A stretch of 64,000 bases of DNA from DAIDKA01 sp035487155 (GCA_035487155.1 DATHMK010000090.1:62001-126000); one strand, 5' to 3'. Positions 1 through 9,805 are shown, numbered from the stretch's first letter. Numbers and translations are program-made. The notes: generated from the sequence alone by a model not told the origin.

Positions 1-2042
1 GCGCCGTACACCACCCGCAGTGCTTCCAGCAGGGCCGCGGTATCGACCCCTACCGCGCGATTGTCCGCCGCGCTGTACCAGAACGCGCCGGAAATCGAGT
101 GGATGTTGCCATCGAACACCACGCCGACAATATTCGCCTGCGCATCCAGCACCGGACTTCCGGAGTCCCCACCGACGATGTCATTGCTGGTGCTCATGTC
201 CAGCGGAGTGTCGGGATTGAGCCGGCTGCGCGCTTCCAGCCAGCGTTTCGGCAGCTCGAAAGGCTCGTAGCCATTGGCGCGCGCAAACATTTCGCGCAGC
301 TGGGTGAAGGGCGCGATGCTCGCCTCACCCTCGTGCCAGCCCTGCACGGTCCCCGTGCTCAACCGCAGCGTGAAGTTGGCATCCGGGGATTGGGTGACTC
401 CGGAAGCCGCGAAGCGCGCGCGCGCGATCTCTGCGGACGCCAGCTGCATCGGTGCATCCACCTCGTCCTCATAACGCTTGCGCAGCTGGCGCGAGGCCGG
501 ATCGACACTGCGGGCCAGTTCGATCATCGGATCGCGTGAGGCATTCACGGCGGCGGCACCGCCGCGCCACAGTTGCATGCGGACGATGGGATCGGCCAGG
601 CGGGTCTTGGCGATGAGCCTGGCGGCGAGCGCCTCCGGAGAGTTCTGCGCGAACAGCTGGTGAACCAGCGGATAGTCCGGCCCCAGGAACTCACGCATGC
701 GCGTCAACCCGAACGACAGGGTCAGCTCCTCGAGGCTGGTGTAGATCGGTATGTCGGCGCGCAGCATCTGCTCCAGGCGCGGCAATGCACCGTCGGTGTA
801 TTCACGCAGCCGATCCTCATTGGCTTTGGGCCGCTCCTCCGCCGCGCGCACCAGCGTACGGGCATAGCTGAAGAGCTGTGAGTCGAAACCCGCGCCCCCT
901 TCTATATACGAATAGGGCAGGGACAGCAGCCGCCGGTGCTCCTGGGCGCGGGCGATCTGTTCCCAGGGATCCGGGTCATGGGCGCCGTGCGACACGGAAT
1001 CAAAGTGCGCGCGCGCCTCGCTTTCCTCGCGACGCAGTCGATTCAGGGGCTCTGCCTCATGCAGCGCGTCGAGTTGCCGGCGCCGTATTTTCAGCACATT
1101 CTCCAGCGACAACAGCGCCATCTGCGCGATCTGCCGGTTGGCGGCGCGACTGCGCCCGAACTCGATGAGGCGGCCACGCAGTTCGGCATCGCGCAGGATG
1201 CCGTTCGGCAGCTCGACATCGCGCATCTCCAGAAGCTGCGCAACCGTCAGCTGGCGATAAGTGCTGCCGGGATTGCCGACGACGAACACCGGCTGACCGG
1301 CCTTGGGGCCGGCGAAGTCCAGACGCAGGAAGGCCGGCGTGGTCGCCGGCGCCCCGTCCTCATAGGCGCGCAGCACCGCGACGTCCAGGTCCCAGCGTGG
1401 ATACTGGAAATTGTCCGGATCGCCGCCGAAGCCTGCGATCGCCAGTTCCGGCGCAAACACCAGCCGCAGGTCGCTGTAGCGTCGATAGCGGTAGATGTAG
1501 TACTGGGCGCCGGCATAGAAGGCGACGCTCTCGCAGCGTATGTGCGCGCCGCTATCGGTGATGCGCGATTGTTCCACGCACGCCTGCTCCAGACGGGTCA
1601 GGGCCCTGCGGCGCGCGATGCTGGCGGCGCGTGCGTCCAGATTGCGCGTCGCCGCGACCACCGTCGCGGTCACCTCCTCGGTGTCCAGCAACACATCCGC
1701 GACCTGCGAACTGCAGCGCAGCTCGCGATTGCGCGCGGGCGCCAGGAACCCATCGGTGACCAGGTCGCTGCGGCCTGAGGCGTGTTCGGCCAGACAGTCG
1801 CGCACACAGTGCTGGTTGGTCAGCAGCAGGCCGTTCGCCGAGACAAAACTGCCGCTGCAACTGGCCAGCCGCACGCTGGCATCGCGCACGCGGGTCAGCC
1901 ACTCGGGAGTGAGTTCCGTGGCGTAGCGCTGGCGCACGGCGGCGGGCAACAGCTGCAACGGCCACATGCCCTCATCGGCCTGGCTGTCGGCACCGAAGGC
2001 GGCGCAGGCCACCAGCAGGCAGGCCAAGCCGCATTTGAACAT
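1..2042 (-). CDS. S46 family dipeptidyl-peptidase (DPP7/DPP11 type), C-terminus cut by window edge
   Basis: A secreted serine exopeptidase that removes dipeptides from peptide N-termini in the periplasm. The start at 2042 gives MFKCGLACLLVACAAFGADS, a signal peptide. The S46 marks are present: TNQHC with catalytic His near residue 78, GGDPDNFQYPRWDLD in the middle, and the nucleophile motif GGDSGSP close to the C-terminus (about position 150 of the window). About 680 residues are visible against a usual length near 700-720, so only a few residues are lost beyond base 1. The SISGAF stretch has Gly where S46 enzymes are known to set S1 specificity. Gly suggests a DPP7/DAP BII-like preference for hydrophobic residues over the acidic preference of DPP11; this is inference. 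It begins two bases after the stop of the VOC gene, so it is probably co-transcribed with it. Confidence 0.93.
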   Translation of the reverse strand, partial: MFKCGLACLLVACAAFGADSQADEGMWPLQLLPAAVRQRYATELTPEWLTRVRDASVRLASCSGSFVSANGLLLTNQHCVRDCLAEHASGRSDLVTDGFLAPARNRELRCSSQVADVLLDTEEVTATVVAATRNLDARAASIARRRALTRLEQACVEQSRITDSGAHIRCESVAFYAGAQYYIYRYRRYSDLRLVFAPELAIAGFGGDPDNFQYPRWDLDVAVLRAYEDGAPATTPAFLRLDFAGPKAGQPVFVVGNPGSTYRQLTVAQLLEMRDVELPNGILRDAELRGRLIEFGRSRAANRQIAQMALLSLENVLKIRRRQLDALHEAEPLNRLRREESEARAHFDSVSHGAHDPDPWEQIARAQEHRRLLSLPYSYIEGGAGFDSQLFSYARTLVRAAEERPKANEDRLREYTDGALPRLEQMLRADIPIYTSLEELTLSFGLTRMREFLGPDYPLVHQLFAQNSPEALAARLIAKTRLADPIVRMQLWRGGAAAVNASRDPMIELARSVDPASRQLRKRYEDEVDAPMQLASAEIARARFAASGVTQSPDANFTLRLSTGTVQGWHEGEASIAPFTQLREMFARANGYEPFELPKRWLEARSRLNPDTPLDMSTSNDIVGGDSGSPVLDAQANIVGVVFDGNIHSISGAFWYSAADNRAVGVDTAALLEALRVVYG

Positions 2043-2043
2043 C

Positions 2044-2757
2044 CTAGAGCGATCCTGTGAGCAGCAGCAGCAGCGTGCCTTCCGGGGCTTCCAGCAGCGC
2101 ATTGCCCGCCGTGGCCAGCGCGCGCGGTGGGGAGCCGAGCTGCAGGCCCGACTGGCGCAGCTTGAGGATCCGCTCCTGCATGTCTGCTTCGCAGAATACC
2201 AGCGCCGGCAGCGGCAGCAGCCGCGGCGAATGCAGCGCCAGATCGATGCCATCGCTGGTCAGGCTCAGGTGCTCGTAGGGGTCCTGCTCCTGCGGCATGG
2301 CCACGAAGCCCAGCGGCTCCCAGAAGGCTGCCACCGGATCAGGGTTGCGCGCCGGCATGCTGTAGTGGGCGAAGTAGCCACAGGCCGATGGCTGCTCGCC
2401 GGACTGATCGGCGGGGGAGAAGGTGCGCGCCGCGACCATGCGGATCTTCTGACCGGCGGGGTCGGCAAATTCGATCTGGTTGAACACTTCCGGGTCGGTG
2501 TGGCGCAGCGTCAGTTCCACCTGCGCGGCCTGCAGCGACTCGGCCATCGCGGCCAGGTCCGGATGCACGAAGGTCAGCGCGGAGAAATCCGCAGCTTCAT
2601 GCAGTCCCAGCGCCACTCGTCCATCGGTGACCACCCCATAGCGATGCGGCCAGGCATCCCCGGTTGGGGCCTGCCAGAAGCCGAGGCTTTCGTAGAATTC
2701 GATCGAAGCGCTGATGTCGGAGGTGGCAAGGCTGAGTTCGTGGAATCTTCCCGGCAT
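2044..2757 (-). CDS. VOC (glyoxalase/bleomycin-resistance fold) protein, two-domain
   Basis: 237 residues with two VOC half-barrels. The first runs from about residue 4 (RFHELSLATSDISASIEFYE) to 115, the second from about residue 125 (GYFAHYSMPARNPDPVAAFW) to the end. This superfamily binds a divalent metal and covers glyoxalases, dioxygenases and binding proteins; the substrate cannot be told from sequence. It sits 25 bp behind hemH and its stop is 2 bp from the start of the S46 peptidase, so the leftward genes look like one transcript. No signal peptide is visible, which implies a cytoplasmic protein. Confidence 0.8.
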   Translation of the reverse strand: MPGRFHELSLATSDISASIEFYESLGFWQAPTGDAWPHRYGVVTDGRVALGLHEAADFSALTFVHPDLAAMAESLQAAQVELTLRHTDPEVFNQIEFADPAGQKIRMVAARTFSPADQSGEQPSACGYFAHYSMPARNPDPVAAFWEPLGFVAMPQEQDPYEHLSLTSDGIDLALHSPRLLPLPALVFCEADMQERILKLRQSGLQLGSPPRALATAGNALLEAPEGTLLLLLTGSL

Positions 2758-2781
2758 TTAGATCTTGGGGGCCCGTGTGAT

Positions 2782-3852
2782 TCAGGCGGGAGTGCCGCGC
2801 GCCGAGCGCGCCGCGCCAACCCCGAAGCCGCTTTCCACCCAGCCCTGCGCATGCTGGCTGATCAGATCGGCCAGGAAGCGCACATGGCCGTCGCTGGCGT
2901 TGAGCGCCGGCACATAGGAGAACTTGCGGCCGCCGGACTGCAGGAAGCGCTGGCGGTTTTCGATGGCAATTTCCTCGAGGGTCTCCAGACAGTCGATGGC
3001 GAACCCGGGACACACCACCGTGACATCATCCACGCCGCGAGTGGGCAGGCGCGTCATTTCCTCGAAGGTGTAGGGCTGCAGCCACTTTGAAGGCCCGAGC
3101 CGGGACTGGAAGCTCACGCTCCATTGCCCCTCCTTGAGCAGCAGTTCATCGGCCAGCAGCCGCGCGGTGCGGTGGCATTTGAGGAAATACGGATCACCCT
3201 TGTCGAAGTAGGCCTCGGGGATACCGTGAAAGGACATCAGCAGATGTCCGGTGCGGCCATGCTGCTGCCAGTGCGACAGTATCGACTCGCGCAGCGCCGA
3301 GGTGTAGCCCGGATGGTCGTGATAGTCGGCCACCATGCGCAGCTCCGGCAGCCAGCGCCAGCGGGCGAGCTCGCGGGCGACCTGATCGTACACGGCACCG
3401 GTCGCCGCGCCGCTGTACTGCGGGAACAGCGGCAGCACCAGGATGCGCTGGGCACCGGCCTGTTGCAGTTTCAGAAGGCCGGCGGCGACACCGGGCGTCG
3501 AATACAGCATGCCCAGTTCCACGGAAAAAGGCGCCAGGGCCCGCTGCGCCAGGGCGCTCGCCAGCTGCGTGCGCAGCGCGCGCGACAGGCTCAGCAGCGG
3601 CGCGCCCTCGGGCGTCCACACCTTGCGGTACTTGGCCTGCGAGCTGCGCGGACGGGTGCGCAGGATGTAGCCATGCAGTATCGGCAGCCACAGCCAGCGC
3701 GGCAGCTCGATGACCCGCGGGTCGCTCAGAAACAGCGCCAGGTAGCGGCGTATGTCACGCAGCTCCAGGCTGTCGGGCGTTCCGGTGTTGACCAGCAGTA
3801 CCCCGATGCGTTCGGCATCCTGGCGGAAATCCGGTGAGCTGATGTAGCGCAA
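2782..3852 (-). CDS. hemH: Ferrochelatase (protoheme ferro-lyase)
   Basis: The last step of heme synthesis: insertion of Fe2+ into protoporphyrin IX. The N-terminal GVLLVNTGTPDS, the central SFHGIPEAYFDKGDPY with the metal-binding His, the FQSRLGPSKWLQPYT block and CPGFAIDCLETLEEI are family signatures. The length from the chosen start (356 aa) is normal. No ATG or GTG fits. The likely start is a TTG at 3852 giving (M)RYISSPDFRQ, which matches the MRY-x-P-x-x-R opening common in proteobacterial HemH. The open frame runs further upstream but only into the coding region of the preceding hydrolase gene, 16 bp away. The start codon is the least certain part. Confidence 0.95.
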   Translation of the reverse strand: MRYISSPDFRQDAERIGVLLVNTGTPDSLELRDIRRYLALFLSDPRVIELPRWLWLPILHGYILRTRPRSSQAKYRKVWTPEGAPLLSLSRALRTQLASALAQRALAPFSVELGMLYSTPGVAAGLLKLQQAGAQRILVLPLFPQYSGAATGAVYDQVARELARWRWLPELRMVADYHDHPGYTSALRESILSHWQQHGRTGHLLMSFHGIPEAYFDKGDPYFLKCHRTARLLADELLLKEGQWSVSFQSRLGPSKWLQPYTFEEMTRLPTRGVDDVTVVCPGFAIDCLETLEEIAIENRQRFLQSGGRKFSYVPALNASDGHVRFLADLISQHAQGWVESGFGVGAARSARGTPA

Positions 3853-3868
3853 GGTGGGTCGGGCGCGC

Positions 3869-4561
3869 TCAGTTGTGCGCCGTGGCGGCTTCACCGCGCA
3901 GCTGCTGAGCCAGGAAGGCCAGGGTGCGCTCACGCGCCAGCTGCGCCGCCGGCGCATTGAAGCTGCCCCGCATGTCGCAGTTGAAGCCGTGGTCCGCATC
4001 AGGATAGATGTAAAAGGTGCCGCGCGGATCCGCGGCGCGGATCTTCTCCACGTCACTGGCCGGAATGTGGCTGTCCTTGCCGCCGAAGTGGTACAGCATC
4101 GGACACTTGGGCGTCTTGCCCAGCTCCTGCGTGATGCCACCGCCATAGTAGGCAACACCGCAGGCGACGGGCAGCTCGCAGGCGGTGACATAGGCCATCC
4201 TGCCGCCCCAGCAAAATCCCGTCACCCCCACGCGGCCGGCGTGCTTGACCACTGCGATGCTCGCCGCCAGGTCCAGCAGGGTCTTGTCGCGCTGCAGCTG
4301 CTGCACATAGCCGAAGCCTTCCTTCATGGTGTCCGCGTTGTAGCCCAGTTCGATGCCTCCGCGGATGCGATCGAACAGCGCCGGCGCAATGGCGACGTAG
4401 CCCTCGGCGGCGTAGCTGTCGGTCACGGCGCGGATATGCGCATTGACGCCGAAGATTTCCTGGATGACGAGCACCGCTCCGCGCGGCTTGCCGGCCGGCG
4501 CCGCCAGCCAGGCATTGAATTCATGGCCATCGCGGGCCATCAGAGTGGTGAATTCGCTCAT
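3869..4561 (-). CDS. Dienelactone hydrolase family protein
   Basis: 230 residues. The alpha/beta hydrolase core has the DLH nucleophile elbow GFCWGGR (Cys117), Glu35 in QEIFG, Asp163 in GGKDSHIP and His191 in DADHGF, so the Cys-His-Asp triad is intact. Family members hydrolyse dienelactones in chlorocatechol breakdown or act as general carboxymethylenebutenolidase-like esterases. With no aromatic-degradation genes nearby the substrate is open. The ATG at 4561 is preceded by AGGAG at good spacing and fits the family N-terminus, so the longer open frame upstream is not used. Confidence 0.9.
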   Translation of the reverse strand: MSEFTTLMARDGHEFNAWLAAPAGKPRGAVLVIQEIFGVNAHIRAVTDSYAAEGYVAIAPALFDRIRGGIELGYNADTMKEGFGYVQQLQRDKTLLDLAASIAVVKHAGRVGVTGFCWGGRMAYVTACELPVACGVAYYGGGITQELGKTPKCPMLYHFGGKDSHIPASDVEKIRAADPRGTFYIYPDADHGFNCDMRGSFNAPAAQLARERTLAFLAQQLRGEAATAHN

Positions 4562-4589
4562 TGTTGCGCTCCTTGGGGTCTGCGGGTGC

Positions 4590-6161
4590 CTAGCGAACCA
4601 CACAGCGGTTGCGGCCGCCATCCTTGGCCGCGTACAGCGCGCCGTCGGCTCTCTCGAAGGCCGTGTCCGGCGTGTCGCCCATGCGAAAGGTGGTGATGCC
4701 ACAGGAGGCCGTGACCGTCACCGGACGATCGCGGAAATGAAAGGCGATGGCCTGGATGCCGGTACGGATCTTATTACAGGCCCGCAAGGCCTGCTCGGAG
4801 TCCATGCCGATCATGATCATCACGAATTCCTCGCCGCCATAGCGCCCCATGAAATCCGTGCCGCGCACGCTACGCGCCAGGTGCTGGCCGAGGATGCGCA
4901 GCACCTTGTCGCCGGCCATGTGGCCGAACTCGTCATTGATGCCCTTGAAATTGTCCACGTCCCAGGCGGCGATGGTGATGGTGCCGCCTTGGCGCTGCCA
5001 GCGCGCGTATTCATGGGCCATCCGGTCATCATAGGCGGCGCGATTCGGAATGCCGGTCAGGGCATCGATCATGGCCGCGCGTTGTTCGGCCTGCAGGCTG
5101 TTCTGCAAAGCGCGGCTCTCGCGTTCCAGTTCCTCGACCCGGGCGCGCAGGCTCAGCGTGCGGTCCACCTGGGCGCTCAAGCGCTCCTCCTCGCGGGAGC
5201 GGAAGTCCGACAGGTGGGTGTTGATGGCCTCGAGGCGGTTGCCGACCCGCCCCCGCAGTTCGACCAGGGAGGCGGCCTGGGTCATGTCCGATGAGATCTC
5301 ATTGACCTCGCCCATGACCAGCATGTTCAGCTTCTGGCTGTTGTCGCGGGTGCTGCTGCGATCCTCTTCCTCATAGGCGAAGAACGCCGAGATCGCCTCC
5401 AGCCGCGAATCGATCTGCACCAGCATATCCTCGATCTCGCGCTTCTCGCGCAGCAGCGACTGGCGCTGCTCGCCGATCAGATTCGTGACGCGCTCCAGCC
5501 GCTCGGCGAGTTCGTCCGAGGACAGTTCAGTGAAGGTCCGGTCATGCAGCGCCGCGATCGCCGGCCGCAGTTCCGGCAGCGCCGAGAGCCGGTCGAGCAT
5601 CTGTGCCAGGGCCGCATCCAGGCGCGTTTCGCGTTCCGCGGGCGTTACCGGTGGCCGCTCCTGGGGCGCACTTGCCGCCGCGGAGGGCGGCAGCGTCCTG
5701 TGGGTCTGGGTGGTGGCGTGCAGCGCGCGCTGCGTCTGGGTGGTCGACAGCGGCGTGGCGGCCTTTGCGGCCGGGGCCGCCGGCACTGCCGTGGTCGCCG
5801 CCGGATCCGCTCCTGCGGCCATGTTGGGTGCGCGCCGGTTGGCGGTGGTGTCGGTGGCCTGAGGATCCGGCCCGCGCAGCATATTGGCCGTGTCCGAACT
5901 GATCTGATCCAGCGCCGCAACGGCCCGCGTCAGCGGTTCCAGGGCCGCGTTGATCTGGGCGATCTCCAGGCGATTGCGCGTCAGGTTGCCGATCTTGCGC
6001 AGCTCTTCATCCAGGCGCGCATCGCGGCCGCGGCCGGCCAGGCACAGCCGCCCGATCAGAAGTCTCAGGACGCTTTCGAGCTGGCCGGACTGCGCTTCCT
6101 GCGATTCCAGCTGCGCCAGGACTTCTCGATATTTCTGGCGCAGTTCTTGTTCAGATGCCAT
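4590..6161 (-). CDS. Diguanylate cyclase (GGEEF) with long coiled-coil N-terminal region
   Basis: 523 residues. The C-terminal GGDEF domain (about 350-523) makes cyclic di-GMP from two GTP. The active-site motif is GGEEF at 442-446, an accepted functional variant, and an RGTD inhibitory I-site lies five residues before it, so product inhibition is expected. The N-terminal 340 residues contain helical, charge-rich segments around an Ala/Thr/Pro-rich linker (about 110-175) and no membrane segment or named sensor domain. This resembles cytoplasmic cyclases with a DUF-type N-terminal domain; the input signal is unknown. It lies 28 bp before the hydrolase gene in the same direction. Confidence 0.92.
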   Translation of the reverse strand: MASEQELRQKYREVLAQLESQEAQSGQLESVLRLLIGRLCLAGRGRDARLDEELRKIGNLTRNRLEIAQINAALEPLTRAVAALDQISSDTANMLRGPDPQATDTTANRRAPNMAAGADPAATTAVPAAPAAKAATPLSTTQTQRALHATTQTHRTLPPSAAASAPQERPPVTPAERETRLDAALAQMLDRLSALPELRPAIAALHDRTFTELSSDELAERLERVTNLIGEQRQSLLREKREIEDMLVQIDSRLEAISAFFAYEEEDRSSTRDNSQKLNMLVMGEVNEISSDMTQAASLVELRGRVGNRLEAINTHLSDFRSREEERLSAQVDRTLSLRARVEELERESRALQNSLQAEQRAAMIDALTGIPNRAAYDDRMAHEYARWQRQGGTITIAAWDVDNFKGINDEFGHMAGDKVLRILGQHLARSVRGTDFMGRYGGEEFVMIMIGMDSEQALRACNKIRTGIQAIAFHFRDRPVTVTASCGITTFRMGDTPDTAFERADGALYAAKDGGRNRCVVR

Positions 6162-6202
6162 CGGTGGATCGTGTCGGGCCTGAAGTGCAGGCGCACATCA
6201 TA

Positions 6203-7495
6203 TTATGTGCGTTCGAGAATTGCTGTCACGCCCATGCCGCCTGCCGTACAGACCGATACCAGGCCGCGCCTGGCGCCGCGGTCGGCGCTGAGAATCTTGG
6301 CCAGGCTGGCGACGATGCGTGTGCCGGTTGCGGCAAAGGGATGCCCCAGCGCCACACTGCCGCCCTTCACGTTGAGTCGCGCCCGGTTGATGCTGCCCAG
6401 GGCCTTGGGCAGTTTGAGCGCCTCGCGGCAGTATTCCTCGGATTCCCAGGCCGCCAGGGTGGCCAGCACCTGGGCCGCAAAGGCCTCATGCAGCTCGTAG
6501 TAGTCGAAATCCGCCAGTCCCAGACCCGCGTCTTTGAGCATGGCGGCCACCGCATAGGCCGGCGCCATGAGCAGTCCCTCGGCGCCGCTGACGAAATCAA
6601 CCGCCCAAACCTTGCCGTAGGACAGGTACGCCAGCACCGGCAGGCCATGCGCCCGGGCCCATTCCTCGGAGGCCATCAGTACGGCACTGGCGCCGTCCGT
6701 CAGGGGCGTGCTGTTGCCCGCGGTCAAAGTTCCGGCGGCGGTCAGATCAAAGACCGGCCGCAGCTTCGCGAGCTTTTCCGGGCTGGTGTCCCCGCGCACG
6801 TTGTTGTCGGTCGCGAGGCCCTTGAAGGGCACCACCAGATCCTCGTAGAAGCCTTCCTTCCAGGCGGCGGCGGCCTTGCGATGGCTTTCGTAGGCCAGTT
6901 CATCCTGCGCAGCACGGGTGATGTGCCATTTTTGGGCGGTCAGCTCCATGCTCTGACCCATGGACAGCCCGGTGCGCGGTTCCACCACGCCCAGCATCAC
7001 GGGCTTGAAGTGGCGCGGACGCAGGCCGAAGAAGGGCTTGATACGGGCCAGCGCCGAGCGGCCCATGTAACTGCGCAGCAGCAACTGCTGATAGGAGCGC
7101 GGATAGACGATGGGCGGGTCGCTGATGGAGTCCACACCCCCGGCGATGCCGGCTTCCATCTGGCCCAGCGCAATCTTGTTGCCCACCAGGATGGCCGCTT
7201 CCAGGCTGGTTCCGCAGGCGCGCTGGATGTCCAGGCCCGGCGTCGAGGGCGACAGACCCGAGGACAGTACGCTCTCGCGCACCAGGTTGTAGTCCCGGGA
7301 GTGCTTGATGACCGCGCCGGCGATGACATCGCCCAGGTGCTCGCCGGTGAGCTTGAAGCGCGAGACCAGCGTGCGCAGCGTCTCCGTCAGCATGTCCTGG
7401 TTGCCGGCGGTGGCGTAGGCGCCATAGGCGCGGGCAAAGGGGATGCGCACCCCGCCGAGGATGGCGACGCGTCGAACCTGCGAGCCTACGAGCAT
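6203..7495 (-). CDS. Thiolase (acetyl-CoA acyltransferase, FadI-like)
   Basis: 430 residues. Thiolytic cleavage of 3-ketoacyl-CoA or its reverse. Catalytic residues are visible: Cys94 in QRACGTS, the His of ELHEAFAAQ and the second Cys of VCTAGGMG. The GGSVALGHPFAATG block is the usual C-terminal CoA-site motif. The ATG at 7495 is chosen because GGAGG lies 5 bases upstream; an upstream in-frame start at 7525 lacks this. No fadJ-type partner is adjacent, so whether it serves beta-oxidation or another pathway cannot be settled. Promoters for it and gshA must lie in the 97-bp divergent gap. Confidence 0.92.
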   Translation of the reverse strand: MLVGSQVRRVAILGGVRIPFARAYGAYATAGNQDMLTETLRTLVSRFKLTGEHLGDVIAGAVIKHSRDYNLVRESVLSSGLSPSTPGLDIQRACGTSLEAAILVGNKIALGQMEAGIAGGVDSISDPPIVYPRSYQQLLLRSYMGRSALARIKPFFGLRPRHFKPVMLGVVEPRTGLSMGQSMELTAQKWHITRAAQDELAYESHRKAAAAWKEGFYEDLVVPFKGLATDNNVRGDTSPEKLAKLRPVFDLTAAGTLTAGNSTPLTDGASAVLMASEEWARAHGLPVLAYLSYGKVWAVDFVSGAEGLLMAPAYAVAAMLKDAGLGLADFDYYELHEAFAAQVLATLAAWESEEYCREALKLPKALGSINRARLNVKGGSVALGHPFAATGTRIVASLAKILSADRGARRGLVSVCTAGGMGVTAILERT

Positions 7496-7592
7496 ATGGC
7501 CTCCGTTATGGCGCAAGAATGCCACGTCGGTTTGAGATTGGCACTAAACCGGGGCAAGATGCCGCGCTCAACGCCCCAACCCGGCACCCCAA

Positions 7593-9185
7593 GTGACCCG
7601 CAACCGAATCGACCGAGTCTTCGAGCGCCGCCTGTCTGCCCTCATTAATTGTGGGGAGCCGGAGGTATTGCAAGGCGGTCGCAAAGGGGCCGAGAAGGAG
7701 TCGCTGCGGGTGCGCAGCGACGGCCGGCTCGCCCAGACCCGCCATCCGCGCGCGCTCGGCTCGGCCTTGACCAATGAGCACATCACCACCGACTTCTCGG
7801 AGTCGCTGATCGAACTGGTCACTCCGCCGTTCGTCCACAGCTGGGAGCTGCTGCAGTATCTGCTGGATCTGCACCAGTTCATCTACAGCCACCTGGGAGA
7901 TGAGCTGCTGTGGGCGACCAGCATGCCCGGCAGGATCGATTCGGACGCCAGCATTCCCATCGCCGAGTATGGCTCCTCGAACGTGGCGCAGATGAAAACC
8001 ATCTATCGCCGCGGCCTGGGCCTGCGCTACGGGCGCATGATGCAGGCGATCTCCGGCGTGCATTTCAACTACTCATTCCCGGCGAAGTTCTGGGAGGCCT
8101 ATCCGCAGCTGCGCGGATCGCGCGAGCAGGGCCAGGCCTTCATCTCCAGCGGTTATTTCGAGTTGCTGCGCAATTACCGGCGCTACGGCTGGATCGTGCT
8201 GTACCTGTTCGGGGTCTCGCCGGTGCTGAGCCGCTCCTTCGTCGCCGGACGCGACATCGATCTGCCGGAGCTCACGCGCGATACGCTCTATGAACCCTAT
8301 GCCACCTCGCTGCGCATGAGCGACATCGGTTACCGCAATCGCAACCAGTCGGGGCTTTCGGTATCGGTCAACAGCCTCGAGGAATATGTGCGCGACCTGA
8401 CCCGCGCCATCAGCACGCCGCACCCGGCCTATGAGGCGCTGGGCGTTAAGGTCAATGGCGAGTATCGACAGCTGAATGCGAACATCCTGCAGATCGAGAA
8501 CGAGTACTACAGTTTCATCCGCCCCAAGCGGGTGGCGGCCTCGGGCGAACGGCCCACCCGGGCGCTGCTGCGCGCCGGCGTCGAATACGTCGAGGTGCGG
8601 GCACTGGATGTCAGCGCCTTCGATCCTGTGGGCGTCAACCAGAGCAAGCTGCGCTTCCTGGAGGCCTTTCTCGCCCTGTGTGTGCTCAAGGACAGCCCGC
8701 CGATCGATGAGAACGAACAGGCGCTGCTGGATGAAAACCATCTCACCGTCGCCCGGCGCGGCCGCGAGCCGGGGCTGACCCTGTCGCGGGACGGTCGGCC
8801 GGTCAGCATGCAGGTGTGGGCCGGAGAACTCCTCGACTCCATGACCGGAATATGTGAAGTGCTCGATCGGGGCGATCCGGCCAAACCCTATACGGCCGCG
8901 CTGGCCGCCCAGGCGGCCAAGCTCCAGGAGGTGCGGCTGACGCCGTCGGCACGCCTGCTCGAGGAGCTGCGCAGCACCGGGGAGTCCTTTTTTGATCTTG
9001 CGCTGCGCATGTCGGGCATGCACAAGGCGTATTTCCTTGACCTGCATACCCCGAACCCGCAACGCCTCTCGGAACTGTCGGCCGAGGCCGAGGAATCACT
9101 GCGGGCGCAGCGCGAAATCGAAGCCTCCGACCGGATTTCCTTCGAAGCCTACCTGGCGAAATACTTCTCCGACCTGAAAGCCTGA
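7593..9185 (+). CDS. gshA: Glutamate-cysteine ligase
   Basis: First step of glutathione synthesis: ATP-dependent joining of glutamate and cysteine in the cytoplasm. At 530 residues it is the proteobacterial (E. coli) type. The signature RKGAEKESLRV near residue 30 holds the metal- and glutamate-binding acidic residues, followed by LGSALTNEHITTDFSESLIE. The start is GTG at 7593; no ATG lies upstream in frame. It is transcribed divergently from the thiolase gene and converges with the hypothetical gene at 9203. Confidence 0.96.
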   Translation: MTRNRIDRVFERRLSALINCGEPEVLQGGRKGAEKESLRVRSDGRLAQTRHPRALGSALTNEHITTDFSESLIELVTPPFVHSWELLQYLLDLHQFIYSHLGDELLWATSMPGRIDSDASIPIAEYGSSNVAQMKTIYRRGLGLRYGRMMQAISGVHFNYSFPAKFWEAYPQLRGSREQGQAFISSGYFELLRNYRRYGWIVLYLFGVSPVLSRSFVAGRDIDLPELTRDTLYEPYATSLRMSDIGYRNRNQSGLSVSVNSLEEYVRDLTRAISTPHPAYEALGVKVNGEYRQLNANILQIENEYYSFIRPKRVAASGERPTRALLRAGVEYVEVRALDVSAFDPVGVNQSKLRFLEAFLALCVLKDSPPIDENEQALLDENHLTVARRGREPGLTLSRDGRPVSMQVWAGELLDSMTGICEVLDRGDPAKPYTAALAAQAAKLQEVRLTPSARLLEELRSTGESFFDLALRMSGMHKAYFLDLHTPNPQRLSELSAEAEESLRAQREIEASDRISFEAYLAKYFSDLKA

Positions 9186-9202
9186 GCTGAGCGGGTGGCG
9201 CG

Positions 9203-9805
9203 CTAGCGCAGGCGCAGCAGCTGCTCGCGCGCCAGGCGTACGCGCTCCTTCAGCAGCGGCAGCAGCGCCCTCTCGCAGGCGGTGGCGACATTCTCGGTAA
9301 GCATCAGCTGCAGATCGCAGAACACTCGGAAGTATTCGCTGTAGTTCTGCTCGTAGGCGGTCAGCGGCGCCTCAAAAGCCGGATCGCGCAGAATTTCGGT
9401 GCCGATGAAGCGGGAGCAGGAGGCGCTGAGCCAGCTGCGCGAATAGTGTCCGTGCTCGATGACCATCGAGGTGGCGTAGTCGCGGGTGCCGTAGAACAGC
9501 GCAATGTAGCGATGACGCGCGGCGCCGACAATGCGCTGCTCGCGCATGTACTCGAACACGCAGCGCCGGTGGATCAGGCTCAGGGTGGTCTCGCGCATCT
9601 TGATGATCTGCGCGCGCATGCGCGTGGGCTGGCAAACCTGCTGCATCAGCAGGGAGTGGCGGTTCTCCCAGTCCGAGTAGGTCCCCGGGTGCTGCATCAG
9701 GCGCAGCGCCAATATCTGGTTTTCCTGGGTTTCATCGCGCGCAGTGGCCGCGACATGGGTGTGCGAAACCCACATGAGACGGTCGTGCCGCAAGCCGCGC
9801 GCCAT
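9203..9805 (-). CDS. Conserved-looking hypothetical protein, 200 aa
   Basis: I do not recognise the family. The 200-residue protein is soluble and alpha-helical in character, rich in Arg and aromatic residues, with no signal peptide or membrane segment. A stretch around 80-130 (RRCVFEYMREQR, RYIALFYGTRDY) and the tail of Leu/Arg helices are the notable parts. The start ATG at 9805 has a purine-rich GGGGG just upstream. It converges with gshA, 17 bp apart, with no strong terminator between them. It is kept as a gene because codon use matches its neighbours and no competing frame covers the interval. Confidence 0.65.
   Translation of the reverse strand: MARGLRHDRLMWVSHTHVAATARDETQENQILALRLMQHPGTYSDWENRHSLLMQQVCQPTRMRAQIIKMRETTLSLIHRRCVFEYMREQRIVGAARHRYIALFYGTRDYATSMVIEHGHYSRSWLSASCSRFIGTEILRDPAFEAPLTAYEQNYSEYFRVFCDLQLMLTENVATACERALLPLLKERVRLAREQLLRLR

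Noticed and set aside
1966..3090. 374-residue plus-strand frame
   Set aside because: Spans antisense of the VOC gene and parts of two others, all with recognised products.
7530..7550. TTGGCAC stretch resembling a second sigma-54 promoter before gshA
   Set aside because: The required GC at ten bases after GG is absent (GG is found there instead).
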